64,000 nt of DNA, from contig VFFE01006834.1 in the NCBI GenBank assembly GCA_008921705.1, positions 321,115 through 385,114 on the forward strand. Reading direction: 5' to 3'. This DNA comes from Burhinus oedicnemus (taxonomy: Eukaryota > Chordata > Aves > Charadriiformes > Burhinidae). Shown here one piece after another: positions 35,790 through 48,440 of this stretch. The position numbers were made by a program, and so were the translations under genes. The notes under the pieces were generated by a model. That model saw only the letters and a program-made list of their open reading frames with translations, was not told the origin of the DNA and ran no database searches. Position 1 is the first letter of the stretch, and each line of letters starts with the position of its first letter.

Positions 35790-35975
35790 TGGGGAGCTGC
35801 TGTGTCAGGTGCTGTAGAAACATGGACCAGAAGGATTCTCTGCCCCCTGGCCAGAGGAATTCACTGGCCAAACCAGCCTCACCACCCCCCAAAGTAAAAA
35901 AATAGCGAAAGAAGCTGAAGCATAGAGAAATCAAACTGCATGTCCAGGGTGATAAAGGCAAAATCAGTGCAACGA
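35790..35975 (-). mobile_element. old L3/MIR-type remnant, antisense
   Basis: GTCAGGTGCTGTAGAAACAT, CTCTGCCCC, then GAAGCTGAAGCATAGAGAAA, TGTCCAGGGTGATAAAGG and AAAATCAGTG appear in the order of the antisense 3' part of old amniote SINE/LINE elements (an 'aggcgctgtacaaacac ... gaaactgaggcacagag ... cccaaggtcacac' pattern). It is ancient and diverged, with approximate ends. Confidence 0.55.
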
Positions 35976-37374
35976 GTACTGCCTAGCTTTTGTGTCCACT
36001 TGGTCACAAAGTTTAGCAAGTCAGCTTTGGTTTGTATAATTAATAAGCAACATTACTCCCAGGGAAATTCAATGGGAAGAGAGTTGTTGTTAGCTCCATC
36101 TTGAAGCTTTTTAGAAATTCAGGGGCTTTGGGTGGTGTTTTATAGATTGCCTCTTCATTTTCTCCAAGACCTTGATGCATGGGCTCTGCATTCAGACACC
36201 ACAGACTCTCCTTTCCAAGTGTGTTCTGCTTGGGCAGAGTCAGACACAAGTCCTCACCTTGTAACTCTGGTTTCCCAGAGATAACAGCATCATTTTTCTT
36301 GGCAGTTCATTTTCTAGATCCTTCTCGCACCAGATAGCCCCCAAAATAGGAAAAGAAAAAGCAAGACAAGCCCAGTGGGTGACATTTGTTCCAGCTCTGA
36401 CCCTGGTGAGTACCGAGCTGTGCAGTACAGACACCAGCGTAAGTGTCTACCCCTATAAACTGAAGCAGCAGATTCCTCCTGACCATGGAAAGTCATCAGA
36501 TGATTTGGAGTGCTGATGAGTTTATTATCTTGTGATGTTCAGCCTGGTTCTTAGAGCTAGAAGTACCATTCGTTATCATTCACTGAAAATAGTGGTTGTC
36601 AAGCTGTTTGCCCTGGTAGGACCCTGTGGCAAGAAGTTCCACAAGGTACTTATACCGAAAATTGTATTACCTTTGCAATTCCACCAGCTTTAGCTTCTCT
36701 TTGTTCTTACAGAGAAAGGAGGTCTTTTGGGGTCATTTTCTGATGCTTTTAGCAACTGAAGAGATATAATTGACAAGGCAACACCCAGGCTGTAAGGCAG
36801 CAGACCTGCCAGGGCGTGAGTGGAGATGGCTGTGCAGCTGTGAAAGCACAAAATCTTAGGGGATGGAAAGTGAGGAGTATAAAAGAGTGCAGGACAACTT
36901 GAGTCTGATTTAGCTGGGAAAATGCTGCATTTCTAGAAAATTACTCCTCTCTGCTAGCAAGTGGGGAATCTAGACTGGAAATGAAAGCAGACCACCGTGC
37001 ACTGAGGTGAGCAGCTGGAGCGGATCCCATCTCTGCCCATTTTCTGCCCAGTTAGAGCAGACAGGGCTTGTCCACGGCTGAGAGCTGCTGTCAGACAGGC
37101 GAAGTGTGGATTTGCTTGTACTTGGTGCCACATGTCAACTCCCTTTACAGCCCTCTACAGCCAAGCCTGCTGCTGGCTCTGGAAGAAGCCTGGGAAGTCA
37201 AGGCATTAAATGGTACTCTGTGGAAGGCATCTATGTATCAGAAGATCGGTAAAGAAAATGGATTGTTATAGACCTTCTAATAGTACAAAAATCTTTGTAG
37301 TTGGCGGTGACCTAAGTAGACCTTTGTGTAATGATGAGAACAGACATTAGTATACACCAGATACTAGATTTTAC
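35976..37374. other. unique non-coding DNA
   Basis: No gene or classifiable repeat is recognised. Confidence 0.55.
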
Positions 37375-37660
37375 AATCAATTTTATTAATTTTAATTGAT
37401 TATTAAAATAACGGGGGATACATTTAAGGAGCCTCTGCTTAATTCACTGTAATTATAATATGCTTAATTATTATAAATTTGATAGGGCAATAAAGGTATT
37501 AAAATAAATAGAACAGTAGAGGTGCTCATTAAAATTGCATCTGACCTCTATGCATTGAAACTTGCTGGAGTGAATGCAGTAAAACTGGCTCCAGCGTGAT
37601 AGCAGTGGGAGCTATTAATTCCCAATTCACAGGTCTTGGCAAGCGTGATGCAAATAAAGT
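37375..37660. promoter_or_regulatory. homeodomain-core-rich AT block with octamer
   Basis: TAATTA occurs at 37450-37455 and 37465-37470, several further TTAAT/ATTAA cores lie in 37380-37520, and a perfect octamer ATGCAAAT is at 37648-37655. High-complexity AT-rich sequence of this type is common in developmental enhancers. AT content alone raises TAAT counts, so this is a suggestion only. Confidence 0.28.
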
Positions 37661-40334
37661 CAAACTTAACTATCTATCTCACACAAAAGACCAGAGAGGA
37701 CTTTGCTGAAAGAACAGTAGCCTGTGAATCAGTGATAATTTCAGCTGTGCAGCTGCTGCAAACACAGGGCTTCAGACACTGAACTTTTGCATGCATGCAC
37801 TTCATAGCAATTTGTAAAGAAAGATTCTCTCGTAGGTGTGTCGCCCTCTGCTTTGGCATATACATTTGATTCGGAGCATAATTTAGACATTTGGATGCTT
37901 ACCCAGACCCTGAGCAGTTGGACTGGAAATCTCTCAAGAACTGGTGTTTGAAAACTACTTTAGATCCTCGTTGCCAGACCCGGAGAACATTTTGCAATCT
38001 GGAAGCAAGCAATGATTTAGGGCCAAATTTGCAATTACATTGTTGTTCTTCTTTGGGTAGGGAAGAAGTTTGGTTTGCTTCTGTGTTTTGATAATTGTCT
38101 TGGTGGGTTGTTCCCCCCTCCCCATATATCCTTAGGTGCTATGAGCACGGGGGGGAGGAACATGAAGCTCTGGACTGAGTTAAATGTACCGCTGATGTCG
38201 CTGCTGCACTCTTCGGTGTCTCTTCTGGACGGTGGCTTCTCTGAATGCCCTGAGGAAATGGTGAAGGAAGTACAAGTCTGTTAGTGCTCCAAAGATGTGA
38301 ATTTTGTTTTCTAAAGTGGACAGTGGTCCCAAAAAAATCAATGGCTACTTTTTTTAAAGCCAGTTGGCATGTTCCTGAAAAATCAAACTGCATGGGTTGG
38401 AAAGGAGGACGTTACAATGTGTGTAAAGAATGTTGTGTGTTATAGACAGTTTGTTTCCCTTGAGATATACAACATAGCAAACACTCCTTTTCTGGGGTGG
38501 TTTTTTTTCTTGCTACTAAGAATCCAGTGCTTGCATTTTCTGCCCCAGTGACAGGGTGGCGATTTCTCAGAGGGGACGTGTACATCATTCATCCCACCAC
38601 AGCAGGGTGGTTGGGGTCTCCTTAGTGCTGTCAGGTTCTTCTGTTGGGGCATGGGCTGCCAGAAGCCAGCATCGACCTTGGGATATATCTGTGCCCTTAG
38701 TAATTGCTTAAAAGGGCCCTTCATTTTTGGCTGCTCCCAGTGCTGAAGGCTGTGCTGAGCACGCCCCTGTCCTGCAGTACATGCCGAGCAAGGAGGCATG
38801 GGGACAGGGGGCTGCGAACCACCAGACCTCTCCAGTGGGTGCAGTGTCCTCTGCCTGCTTCAGTCCTCGGAAGCAAGGTAGGCAAACTGGCCACAGCCAG
38901 GGAAGCACGCAGAATTGCTGCTCCCTGCCTTAGCGAGGCTCTGCTTCACGAGCATGTCATCCTCTGCAGAGCTTTCATTTTTACAGGTGAGCAGTTCTTC
39001 GAGTGAGCCTGGCCAGAGGATAGGAGCTGGCACTTAGCTTCCTCCTTTGCTGTGAATGTAGTTGTGGAGGAATGGTAATTTCCACATTAAATGTGAAGGA
39101 GGTGTTTTATCCTATCGCAATGGCACGCTGTTTTGCATTGATTTGGCGAGAGGGCATTTGCACTTTCCCGGAGTGAGGAATGGGTCTCAATAGGATATTC
39201 CTGTCTCTGAATGCAAAATTCTTATTTCTGCCTGCTATAGCCCATATATTCAGACTCATTTTTGCATGGCACTTAAATGGACCTAAATATTTCACCAGCT
39301 AGCAAGATAATGCTACAGCTTGTTTGGTATTTTGTAATCAGTTATTAGGACAGGGCTTTGCTGAAATAAAATATGAGGGCAAAGGAAAGTAACATGCCTG
39401 TGGCATTGGAATGCTGTTAGCAAGCTTGAGGCATATCAGAGAGATTGGTCCTGAGAGTAACATTTGCTGCCTTTCTGCTTTTGAACTTTTTTTTTTTTCA
39501 TTTGCCTGTTTCTGAGGTCTGGGATTTATCCTGAATTTAAGAACTGACGGGTTTTGATCATTTGAATAGGTATCACTGTTCAGCGGGGAATACATGTGCC
39601 AGCTGAGATGTCTCTTAAAGCCAATTTGTACTACCGGTTGTATGAGATGATTTCTCGAGACTGTAATGTATTTCAGCTTCAGATTCTCCACCTGTATTAC
39701 GGTGTTCATCTCCTGGTCCTCCCAACCTGAATTGCATTACTCTCCCTTCCCAGCCCCCCCTCAGCGCCCCAGACACTTGAGCATGTTCTTGGGTGTGAAT
39801 ACATATTGAACTACAGAAAAATGACATTGTAAGATTAAGAATCTGACCTTGATTTACTAAGGCAGAGTACTCTTAGAGCTGCAGTCATTTCTTAATCCAA
39901 ACCTCATCTTTTTGTGCTGAGGACGTGCAGTTTGCCTTCAGGTAAGCAGAATCACCCCTGCTGTTGAATCTCCAGCATTTAAGCATGTAGCAGCTCCTCG
40001 AGCTGCTCTGTAAAAACAAATGATGGCCCAATTCTGATGCCTTCAGTGTGTCGAAGAGCAGAAGAATTGAGTTCATAGTTAGTAACTGTTGTGCACAAAT
40101 CAGAATTCTTATAGCTAATGCGGGTAAAGAAGACTTTTCCACTGCAGTAGTGCTTAATTGTGAGGCCTTCTCTAATGATTACTTTTCTGCACTTTGGTAG
40201 GATGGCTGTGAACTGTAAAATTGGGAAGAGATGTCCAAGACTTGGGATTCAAGCTACTGCTATCCCAAGTTTCACAAAACAGATAATCATCTGCCTGAAA
40301 CTTGCTTGTTTCCTATTGTGCTTCTGGAAAGGTC
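37661..40334. other. unique non-coding DNA
   Basis: A T12 run lies at about 39488-39499. No exon or repeat family is seen. Confidence 0.55.
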
Positions 40335-40360
40335 TTTTTTTTTTTTTTTTTTTGTTTTTT
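40335..40360. repeat. poly-T tract
   Basis: T19, one G, T6. No adjacent retrocopy features are visible. Confidence 0.95.
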
Positions 40361-43220
40361 CCAAATTTTAGCTGAAAGTTGGGAAGGGGATAGTTTCAGG
40401 CATGCAGCCTGAAAGATAACGAATAATACACTGATCCTGAAGAAGCTGGTGGGAGTGGAGGCAAATATTGCTGGCTGCTCAGAGAACTTGCCTGCCTCCT
40501 TTATTAGAGGACTCGCAGTTACTGTCTTTCTAGGGAGATGCACACTTAGCTGCTCCATAGAAAGACATAATGGCAATTGCTGTTGTCTCCACAGCTTGCA
40601 TAGACTGACCCAACTTATCTATAAGCTGTGGAGCTGCAGAGCCCACGTTGCCAGTCCAGCCATACAGCCTTGGTCAGAACTTGGTTGGCCCCTGCTCATC
40701 TGCAGCTGCACTTCTTGGTGGTGGAGCATGCTAGTCTGGGTTTGTCTGTTTGAACTGCAAGTGCAAAGTCTATTAGAAAATACAGAAAGAAATGAATCTG
40801 CAGTCTTGCAGATGACACAACAGAATGCATGACATATTCAGACGTATTTGACTGATCCTTGTGGACCCAATTTTACCCCATTTCCCATGCATCTGTCCAT
40901 AACGCAGAACCATGAAGGGAAAGGAATGGTAGGAATGAAACATTTGAAGAATGCCTTCAAAGATCCCATTAAACCATCCTGCTGGAAAATGTAGCCTGGC
41001 GTGGTAGGTCTGGTTCAGATTTTCCATGTATTTGAAGTCTTATGTTGAAGAATGAAGCCTCTGTTTTAAAGAAATGAGTTCCTGAGTGGAAAAAGAAAGA
41101 GCCCAGCTGTTAGTAAGGCACTTAAGGTTATTTTGCTTTTTGTTGGGTTTTGTTTTGTTTTAAATCCTTCCCGTAAGTGTAGCTGATACTGCTAGTTGTC
41201 GAGTTGTTTAGAGAAATCTGTCATGTCTGAGTGGGAGCTCACCTCGTGGGTGGCGAGGTCGGGGGAACCTGGCCCTCAGCTGTGTGCCTGGGTGTGCAGT
41301 GGGCACGCTGCGGTGTCCGTATCTATCATGCAAAGCCTAGCAGTGCAAACAGAAGTATTGATCTGAAGTATGTCCCTGGTATCTGAAGCAATAAAGAAAA
41401 GGAGCAAGAGACCAAACATCCAGGAAATGTTCAGTGTTTCCAAAGTACTGGTTTGAACGGGTTGAACTTTGCCTGGTGGCGGAAACATCCGTATTTTGGT
41501 TCACGTTTACAATGGAGCGTATGGTTACAAAACAGGGCTTCAAGTCCATGTGTTCTTGTTGGTACCTGGTGACCACTTTAATGATGCTTTGCCCTTCCTC
41601 CCTCAGTGCAAGGCCACAGTCGAGCATGCGGTGGTGCAGGAGGCAAGGATGTCTTTTGTGGGTCTTGATGTATTTACTCTTCTGCTGCCCTGGGAGGGGC
41701 CGTGGCAGCCCTTGTTATCAGGCTGTCAGAAGAATTAAGAATCAAGTAGTTGCATGAGCAGCAGGATGATTGAAGGCCGGTTTCCGATGGACTTTTATCT
41801 CGTAATTGATTTCCTCTGTGGGTTTGTGCTGTCTAATGAGGTGTGAGCTAACACGCCAGCCTTCCCTGCGGTGGGAGGTGAGAGAAGCCAGGCGCCTCCT
41901 CGCTACGCGGCTGCAATCTCCTCTCTGAACTTATGGGAACTTGGTATTGTTGAGACCTCTGCCCTGCTGTCAAATTTGCTTGAAATTAGTGGGTTTCAAA
42001 AGTTATTAGAAGGGGGACAGATAGGCAAACACACACAGGCAGGGTGAACTTCTGTACCCCTTGCTCTTTGAAAATTAGGCTTAAAAAAAAAAAAAAAGAG
42101 AGAAACTGAGAAATTGCTTTAGTCTTAGAAGCTTCCTTTGTCTGTGTTAATCCTAGGATGGGGGAGTAGGCAGGGAGAGGTTGGAGAAGGCAGCGCAGGA
42201 AAAACTGGTGATTATCATGATTGTAATTCCATGCTAAAATATTCTGTCTTGCCTGAAGTGCTGACAAGTGTGTTGGTAACTGCAAAGGTTCCCAAGGACT
42301 TAAGCAAATAAACAAAAACCGGAGTCCTGGAGCTGCGTTTGGAAATGATTTAGTTTCTAGCACTGTCTGAAGCTTCCCCATGCTCGTTGCTCAGCTTCCC
42401 CAGGGCCGGCTGATCCCTGCCTGCTCTCCCTGGATAGCCATTTGCTGGGAAGACTGGAAGCATGTTGGGCGCTCTGGCCTGGAAGGGAACTATTGGAATG
42501 GGGAAGAGCAATAGATAATATCTATTACCACTTGAGAGTCTGGAAAACTATTTTACTCCTTTAACCCTTGAGTAAAACATGGACATTTACGCAAACCTTG
42601 GGAACCCTAAATGCTCTATTAAGCCAGTTCAGATTTAAAAGAGAGTTCCTAAATGTTTGGAGTCTGTACAGAAGTGTCCTCTCATCCATTAAGCAGTATG
42701 TATCCTCAGGCATCCACACAGTTAATAGCGTTAGCCCCAGTGGAAAGCCCCTTGAGGCGTTGCTGGCTGCACTAGAGAACGTGGATCATTTAAACATTAA
42801 CAGCTTTGGTTATTAATTATTGTGGAAAATGTGGGGGTGGAGAATGCTGAACTGGAAATGTTGTCCCACGACGTACTTTTCCCTTGCTGCATTATCAAAT
42901 CCGTTTCTGCTGTAAGCTGAGCAAAGCGCTTTTAGAGCAGCGTGATGGGGAGCAGAGGTTATTTTGCCTGCTGCTTGGCTTATGGGTTTTCTCTTGACAA
43001 TGATGATGGAGTATCTTTTCTGTGGGTTGTACAGATGATAGGATTTAACTTCATTTAATTTAGCGGGAGCTCTGTTTTCAGCCAGTAGGAAAGTCTCTTG
43101 TAAAATTCGTGCCTTGAACACAGCCCGTGAGATGGCATAATGTGGGGATGGTCTGGAAGCTCTTGGGGACCGGAGCTGTGCTTGTGGTGAAGGCTGGCTC
43201 AGCCCCTTCTCTGTTGGCTT
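40361..43220. other. unique non-coding DNA
   Basis: An A15 run lies at 42083-42097. Open frames of up to 131 codons occur in overlapping frames on both strands and resemble no domain. Confidence 0.55.
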
Positions 43221-43330
43221 TTTGGCTCGCTTACTGAGCCAGCTTTGTCACGTCATTTCACCTCCCCGCGGTTTTGTGAATTGGGTGTGATAATACTGAT
43301 ATTAAATTTGAGCACGGTGCTTTATAAAGT
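43221..43330 (+). mobile_element. MIR-like SINE remnant
   Basis: Reads in MIR sense order: AGCTTTGTCACGTCATTTCA, CCTCCCCGCGGTTTTGTGAA, TGATAATACTGATATTAAAT and GGTGCTTTATAAAG. These correspond to the 'gtgaccttgggcaagtcatttcacctctctg', 'ctgtaaaatggggataataatac' and 'taaagcgcttt' blocks. Old and diverged. Confidence 0.6.
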
Positions 43331-43784
43331 TGGGGTGCTTGAGCGCCAAGATACTCGCTGTGGTCGGTGAGAGGTGTTTTCCCCTCAGGTATGCAGAAAA
43401 GTTTGGAGCCCTGTACCTTCACCCAGTGCCTGGCTCCTAGGACGGCACAGCCAGAAGCATTGCACCAGCAGGCACAGGGGACTGAGCGTTTTGGAAAATC
43501 GAACCTGTATAGTAGTGCTAGAAAGGGAGACGTGAGCTGCCTTGAAAACCTGGCCTCCACCTTGAGTGTCGAGGCCTTGCAAATACGCCCACGCGTCAGT
43601 ACTCACAGACCTTCAAATCCTTTACGTTGTCAAGCAGGGTTGCGTTGAGCACCTTTGGTTCTTGAATGTGGCTCAGTCTTCAGCGAAGTCTATTTGTGAA
43701 GCAGGGCTGGGCTGTGTAGGATGTCCAGGCTGACTTACCCGCTCGGTGGTAAATAAGATCTGCCTCTTGCTTAGTTTGCATCCA
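43331..43784. other. unique non-coding DNA
   Basis: Nothing recognised. Confidence 0.5.
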
Positions 43785-44035
43785 GCTAATACAGCTGTAA
43801 TTACTGAATTGTGTTTCCTGGACACTTGGAAGTAATTAGCTCAATATAAAACTAATGCATCTTGCCAAATTTAGGCTTAAAATTGTTTCTATGGTTGGGT
43901 GCGGTAATCTTCTATTAGATTTAAAGGTTTTTAAAAAATATTTCACTAGTGCCTGGCTTGATTAACTCGTAATGCTGTAAGGCTTATTTGTCGAGGGGGT
44001 ATAGAGATATTAAATGAATTTGGAATTAAATAGGT
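43785..44035. promoter_or_regulatory. TAATTA-rich block, candidate conserved element
   Basis: TAATTA at 43798-43803 and 43833-43838, with CTAATG, GGTAATC, TTGATTAAC and ATTAAATGAATT strings over 200 bases of high-complexity AT-rich DNA. Enhancer-like in composition; conservation unknown. Confidence 0.27.
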
Positions 44036-47000
44036 CCTGGCTATATTCCCGCTTTACTCAAGCCCCAGTGATCCCAGTGATACGGAGTCTGGGCATGCAA
44101 TATTGTTGCTGGCTTACTGAAGCTGAGTGGAGGTATAAGCTATGAGAATATGAGAGACTGGATTTTTGAGAGGTTTATTTTTGGTGCTCTTTCAGTAAAA
44201 TCTAGCCTAATGTGAGTAGTATACTTAAAGACGTACTTTCCACCCCTGCTTTCTTACTAGTTAATGGCAGTACTCAACTGAGGTTATAAAGAGGGATTTG
44301 TGACTAGCTGTTTCCCCACCTCATTAGGAGAGAAGATGAGGATTCAGGAGGCAAGCTAGTGACTTCAGGTAGCAAAGACCACTGGAGATGCAGGGGGATG
44401 AGCAAAGTACTAAGCAAGTCCTGGAAGAAGTCAGCTATAAGAGAAGAGCTTCAAAGGCGTCAGTACTATAACACATGGGCACGTGCACTTGCCTTTGTGT
44501 TACAACATCCACATGTTTGGATGGACGGCCTTAACATGTAGCTCGTGCCTGGACACTGACACTGTGGGCTGGTTTGGGAGCTCTGTGAATTTAGTTTGCA
44601 TGGCTTCCTTCTGGTCTGTGAATCATAATTAATGATAATGAGCCCCGAAGACAAAAATGAAAGAGTGCATGGACATGGGTGTCTGCACCACCAATGCCAG
44701 CGTGCAGCTGCACAGCTGGACCGGAGAGCAGCCTGATCTGGTCACTGCCCAAGGGGGACTGGTGCCATTGTGCCGGATCTGCAGGACAAGCCAGGCACTA
44801 ACAGCAATTTAATATTGTTGTCAACAGCAGGATTAGGCGCGGTATCGCTGGATTTGTGTAGGAAGAATTCCTGGGGAAAGCGGATACAATTTTTCCAGAA
44901 GAGCTCCATATCCTGTATTGGTGGGGTGCAAGTCCTCTGCGTTTTTCTGCATCAAAGGGTTTTCAAGGTTGCCTTCCAGTTTTAGATGTTGAACCAGGAT
45001 GGAATTATATACTGCTATGTCAGATTTTCATGATTGCAGGGCTGCTTTCTCTTGGTTCTTTCTATAGTTTCTGGTGCACTGTTCAGTGTCTATAGGAAGC
45101 AGCATATTTGTCTTAAATGCTGTAACATGAATGGGCTCATGAGCCTATTTCGTTGATTTGGTTGCTGGGTCAAGCTTTTGGTGTGACTGTATTGTCAATA
45201 TTGGGAATTGCAAGTGAAGGGGTTAGAAATGTTCTTAGCTGGTACTCTTCTGTATAGCAGAAAAACGCCTCTTGCTATTAATTGATCTATAAAATTTTTC
45301 CTGTGGTAAAAATTGACACCTCACTTTAAAAATGTATACCTTGCATGTGCGCCCACATTTGGAAATAAATGCCTCATGTTTATGTGTGTGTGCACAAATG
45401 TGTGTGTGTATAAGCCATGCATCTGTCTGCATGGAAGTATGTAAAGCTGCTGGGTATTTTGCTCTGTATTTTTATTTTAAAAGAAAGGACAAATTATAGA
45501 AGTGTGTATTGTATTAATATATCTGTTAGGGGATATGAAAAATGTAGGGGTGATGCTTTGTGTGGAACGGCAATTCTGTTGTAAACATCCAAAACCCAAA
45601 TATCTCTGCCTGGAAAGGAACCACTCATCAACCAGACCCCACCTCGTACAGATTCATATGGATCATAAACCCTCTGTCACCACTACTACACCACTACTCC
45701 CCAAAACAGCACTCTGCTGTATTCCTGTCACTGTCAAGAATGCGACTTTAATTATTTAGAAAATCTGAGTATATTGCTACTTTATTTATTTATTTGCACT
45801 GAACATCTTTTGTTTTGGATATGCAGCAAAGTAAGAGTCTTCCCCTGACCTTGCAGGGCTTCAGAGATAGATGAAGACGCATGTTCTTTAAGGCAGCTGG
45901 GAATTTACGGTGTTTGAAGAGACCCTGGCTCCAGTGTGGGTTGTTGGCAGCATTGCTGATAATCACAATGTGATAGCAACTGGGCTGTTTTATTTAAGAT
46001 GCATTTAAATCTTATTTTCTCGTGCTGTAAGGTTATGTCTTTGCAGGCTATCAGAGTTCAGAAGGGAGAGAGAAAAAAAATCCCAACCCAGAAGTCTTTG
46101 TTTCAAAATGTCGCAAGCATAAATCTGTTCTGTTTTGGTTTTGATCACCTGATTTTTTTCTAGATCTTAGGAAAAATGGGCGAGTTGTTCACAGAGTGTA
46201 CCAATTGCTTGTCTAAAGCCCATTTGTATGAAACAGAGCACTGTTGTCTTGCAATCTGTTGGAGCAATACCTTGCTAATTCCCTGGATTAGCAGACCTCT
46301 TGTGTATGTTTGCATTTTGAGAGTTAGCAAATGTGGTGAACAAATGTTTCACAAAAGCCAGGAAAATGCATCACAAACCGTGTTCCGTCTTTTCAATATT
46401 CATTTTAATTGCTGACAGTCATATTCCGTAGAGGATACAGTAGCATATCTCTTGTACACGCAGTAGGAGTATGGTAGGACATGCCCTAAAGCATTTGTTT
46501 CTGAACCACAGCAGAGAGTTAGCAACGGTAGCAAAATGTTCTGCTGATGTATTGTTGATCAAAAAATGTGTAGTAATGGCATCCCTAATATAGTTGCATC
46601 AAAGATTTCCTCGGTTATTGAATGTGCAGTCATCCATTCTTGGTCAGCATCTCTCCAAGGCCTTGCAGCCAAACACAGCGGATACACCGGGTCAAACGCC
46701 AGAGGTGCCCTCAGCTGAAATGTGTGAAGGCTTCTCGGGCTGCTCGCAGCGCAGGACACATGCAGGTTAATTGTTTCACCTAAACAGACATACTCAATTA
46801 GAGCTTATCTGTGAAGAATCTAATGATTTTCAACTGCGTAGAGATGTTTATGCTATACAGCTTGTTGGTTTTTTTCCATGGATATATGAGACTAACCCTG
46901 ACTGATGGGAGCTCACTTGTGGTGTAAATGTATCCACGTGGGCAGGTTTCACCGATTTTTAACTACATCATTTTTTAAACTAGCTGAATCTATTTCAGAC

Positions 47001-47244
47001 CTGTGAGCAAGAGTCCACAGCATTTGTGGGAGCAGGGGAGCGCAGGGAGAGCAGATGCGCCGGGCAAGAGAAAGGAATAGTTTATGTGAGTTTTTTTAAG
47101 AAAATACAGCAGTGATGCATTTCTTGCAGATGTATTTTTTGGAGGAATTTGTAGATGCGTGCTACATACATAAAATACATGTAGCAGAAGTTGATTAATC
47201 GATATCTCTGACATAAAACATCCAGATCTATTGCTTCTTGGTTT
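44036..47244. other. unique non-coding DNA with minor simple repeats
   Basis: TG-rich stretch at about 45378-45412 and TTTA repeats at about 45780-45796. No gene or old repeat is recognised with confidence. Confidence 0.55.
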
Positions 47245-47290
47245 GGGGGGGGGTGGGGTGGTGGTTTGTTGTTTTTGTTTGTTTGTTTTT
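47245..47290. repeat. G-rich run followed by GTTT simple repeat
   Basis: G9 at 47245-47253, then TGGGGTGGTGG, then TTTGTT/GTTT copies to about 47290. The G runs could allow a weak quadruplex, but a clean four-run G3 pattern with normal loops is not present. Confidence 0.8.
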
Positions 47291-47589
47291 CTTCTAGCCT
47301 GGCTTTTTACTGAGGGAACAGTATACCACAGATTTAGGATTCAGGGAATAGCTGGAGGGGTGTTTTTTCTCTTTTTTTGAGTTAGAAGTACACAGACTTC
47401 ATTTTGTTGGTCTGGATTTTGGCGTATATGAATTCCACGTCAGCATTTGAACTCAGGGGATCAGCGCAGGCTCTCGGTCTGGCCCTTGTGGCTTTGCTGT
47501 GTTGTGATTTTTATAGCTCAGAGAAATATGGATCAATAAGCAAAGACAAAATATCTGGTGTCAGAAAGCATTATATTTCATTTTCTACC
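47291..47589. other. unique non-coding DNA
   Basis: Nothing recognised. Confidence 0.5.
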
Positions 47590-47780
47590 CATAAAGAAAA
47601 AACCTGCATGGAATCATATACAAATAAAATAACGTGCTTTTTAATTGCATGGACAGCTTAATTACACTTTTATAGCATGTATCTATTTACATCTCAATAT
47701 ATATAACTTAATTGCAGGAAACAGTCCATGTATATAGTTTAATTTTAAATTCCGTATAAATTATATTAGCATAGAATCTG
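47590..47780. promoter_or_regulatory. AT-rich homeodomain-core block
   Basis: TTTAATTGC, CTTAATTACAC (TAATTA at 47659-47664), CTTAATTGCAGG and GTTTAATTTT lie within 120 bases of non-repetitive AT-rich DNA. Candidate conserved element by composition only. Confidence 0.25.
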
Positions 47781-48072
47781 TTAGACACCATAAAAGCGTA
47801 CACAGGTTTTAGCTCCCTTTCAGTTTCACAGGGCTATTCCCCTGCTTTCCCCACCCTGCCAAGCATAAATACGCCTTGTTGCTGCCTCCTGAAGCGATGG
47901 CGAGGCCTGAGGTACCCTCGTGAAATGGATTTTAAAGCCTGTTAATTACACAGCCTGAAAGGGGTCCCTGGCCACGGGTCCCCTTTGCCAGCAGCTCCCC
48001 ATGGCTGGGCCTGCGGGGCCATAGCCACCCGGGGGCCAGGGCATGGCCTTGGCTCTGAGGCCAGCTGCAGCT

Positions 48073-48170
48073 CTGCTAACGAGGGGATGGACCCTGCTAA
48101 TGAGGGTAATGGATCCTGCTAATGAGGGCAGCTGGGCTGGGTCTGGCTAACGAAGGTGCTGCTGGGCCTG
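48073..48170. repeat. imperfect minisatellite, four units
   Basis: Units begin at 48073, 48094, 48116 and 48143 with CTGCTAAC, CTGCTAAT, CTGCTAAT and CTGGCTAAC, each followed by GAGGG, GAGGG, GAGGG or GAAGG. Spacings are 21, 22 and 27 bases. It is a small degenerate tandem array at the edge of a GC-rich patch. Confidence 0.8.
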
Positions 48171-48440
48171 GGCTGTAGGAGGGTGATGGCCGGCCCCTTC
48201 CTGTCAGGCCCTGGGTCGAGGCCTCCTCAGCGTGGGGCTACCGGGAGCGTGGCAGCACCCAGGTACTTCAGCCAGCGGCCGCGTGAGGTGCGGGGTGCCT
48301 GCCCCGGGGAGGGCTGTACCCCCCAGGGCATCGAGGGACCCCTGGGGAGCAGGGCTGGGTGAGCCCAGCCTGTGGGACCCCCTGGGCAGGGCTTGGGTGG
48401 GGGGAATCCCGTGGGGCGGCCATTGCCATCCATAGGCGCC
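48171..48440. other. very GC-rich patch
   Basis: Estimated at 70% G+C or more, with about 13 CpG. CpG is not high relative to the C and G content, so it is a weak CpG-island candidate. Both strands carry open frames that resemble no domain. Glycine/proline-rich translations are typical of chance frames. Confidence 0.5.

Noticed and set aside
47245..47264. G-quadruplex
   Set aside because: One long G run, one G4 run and two G2 runs do not make a convincing four-tract G3 motif.
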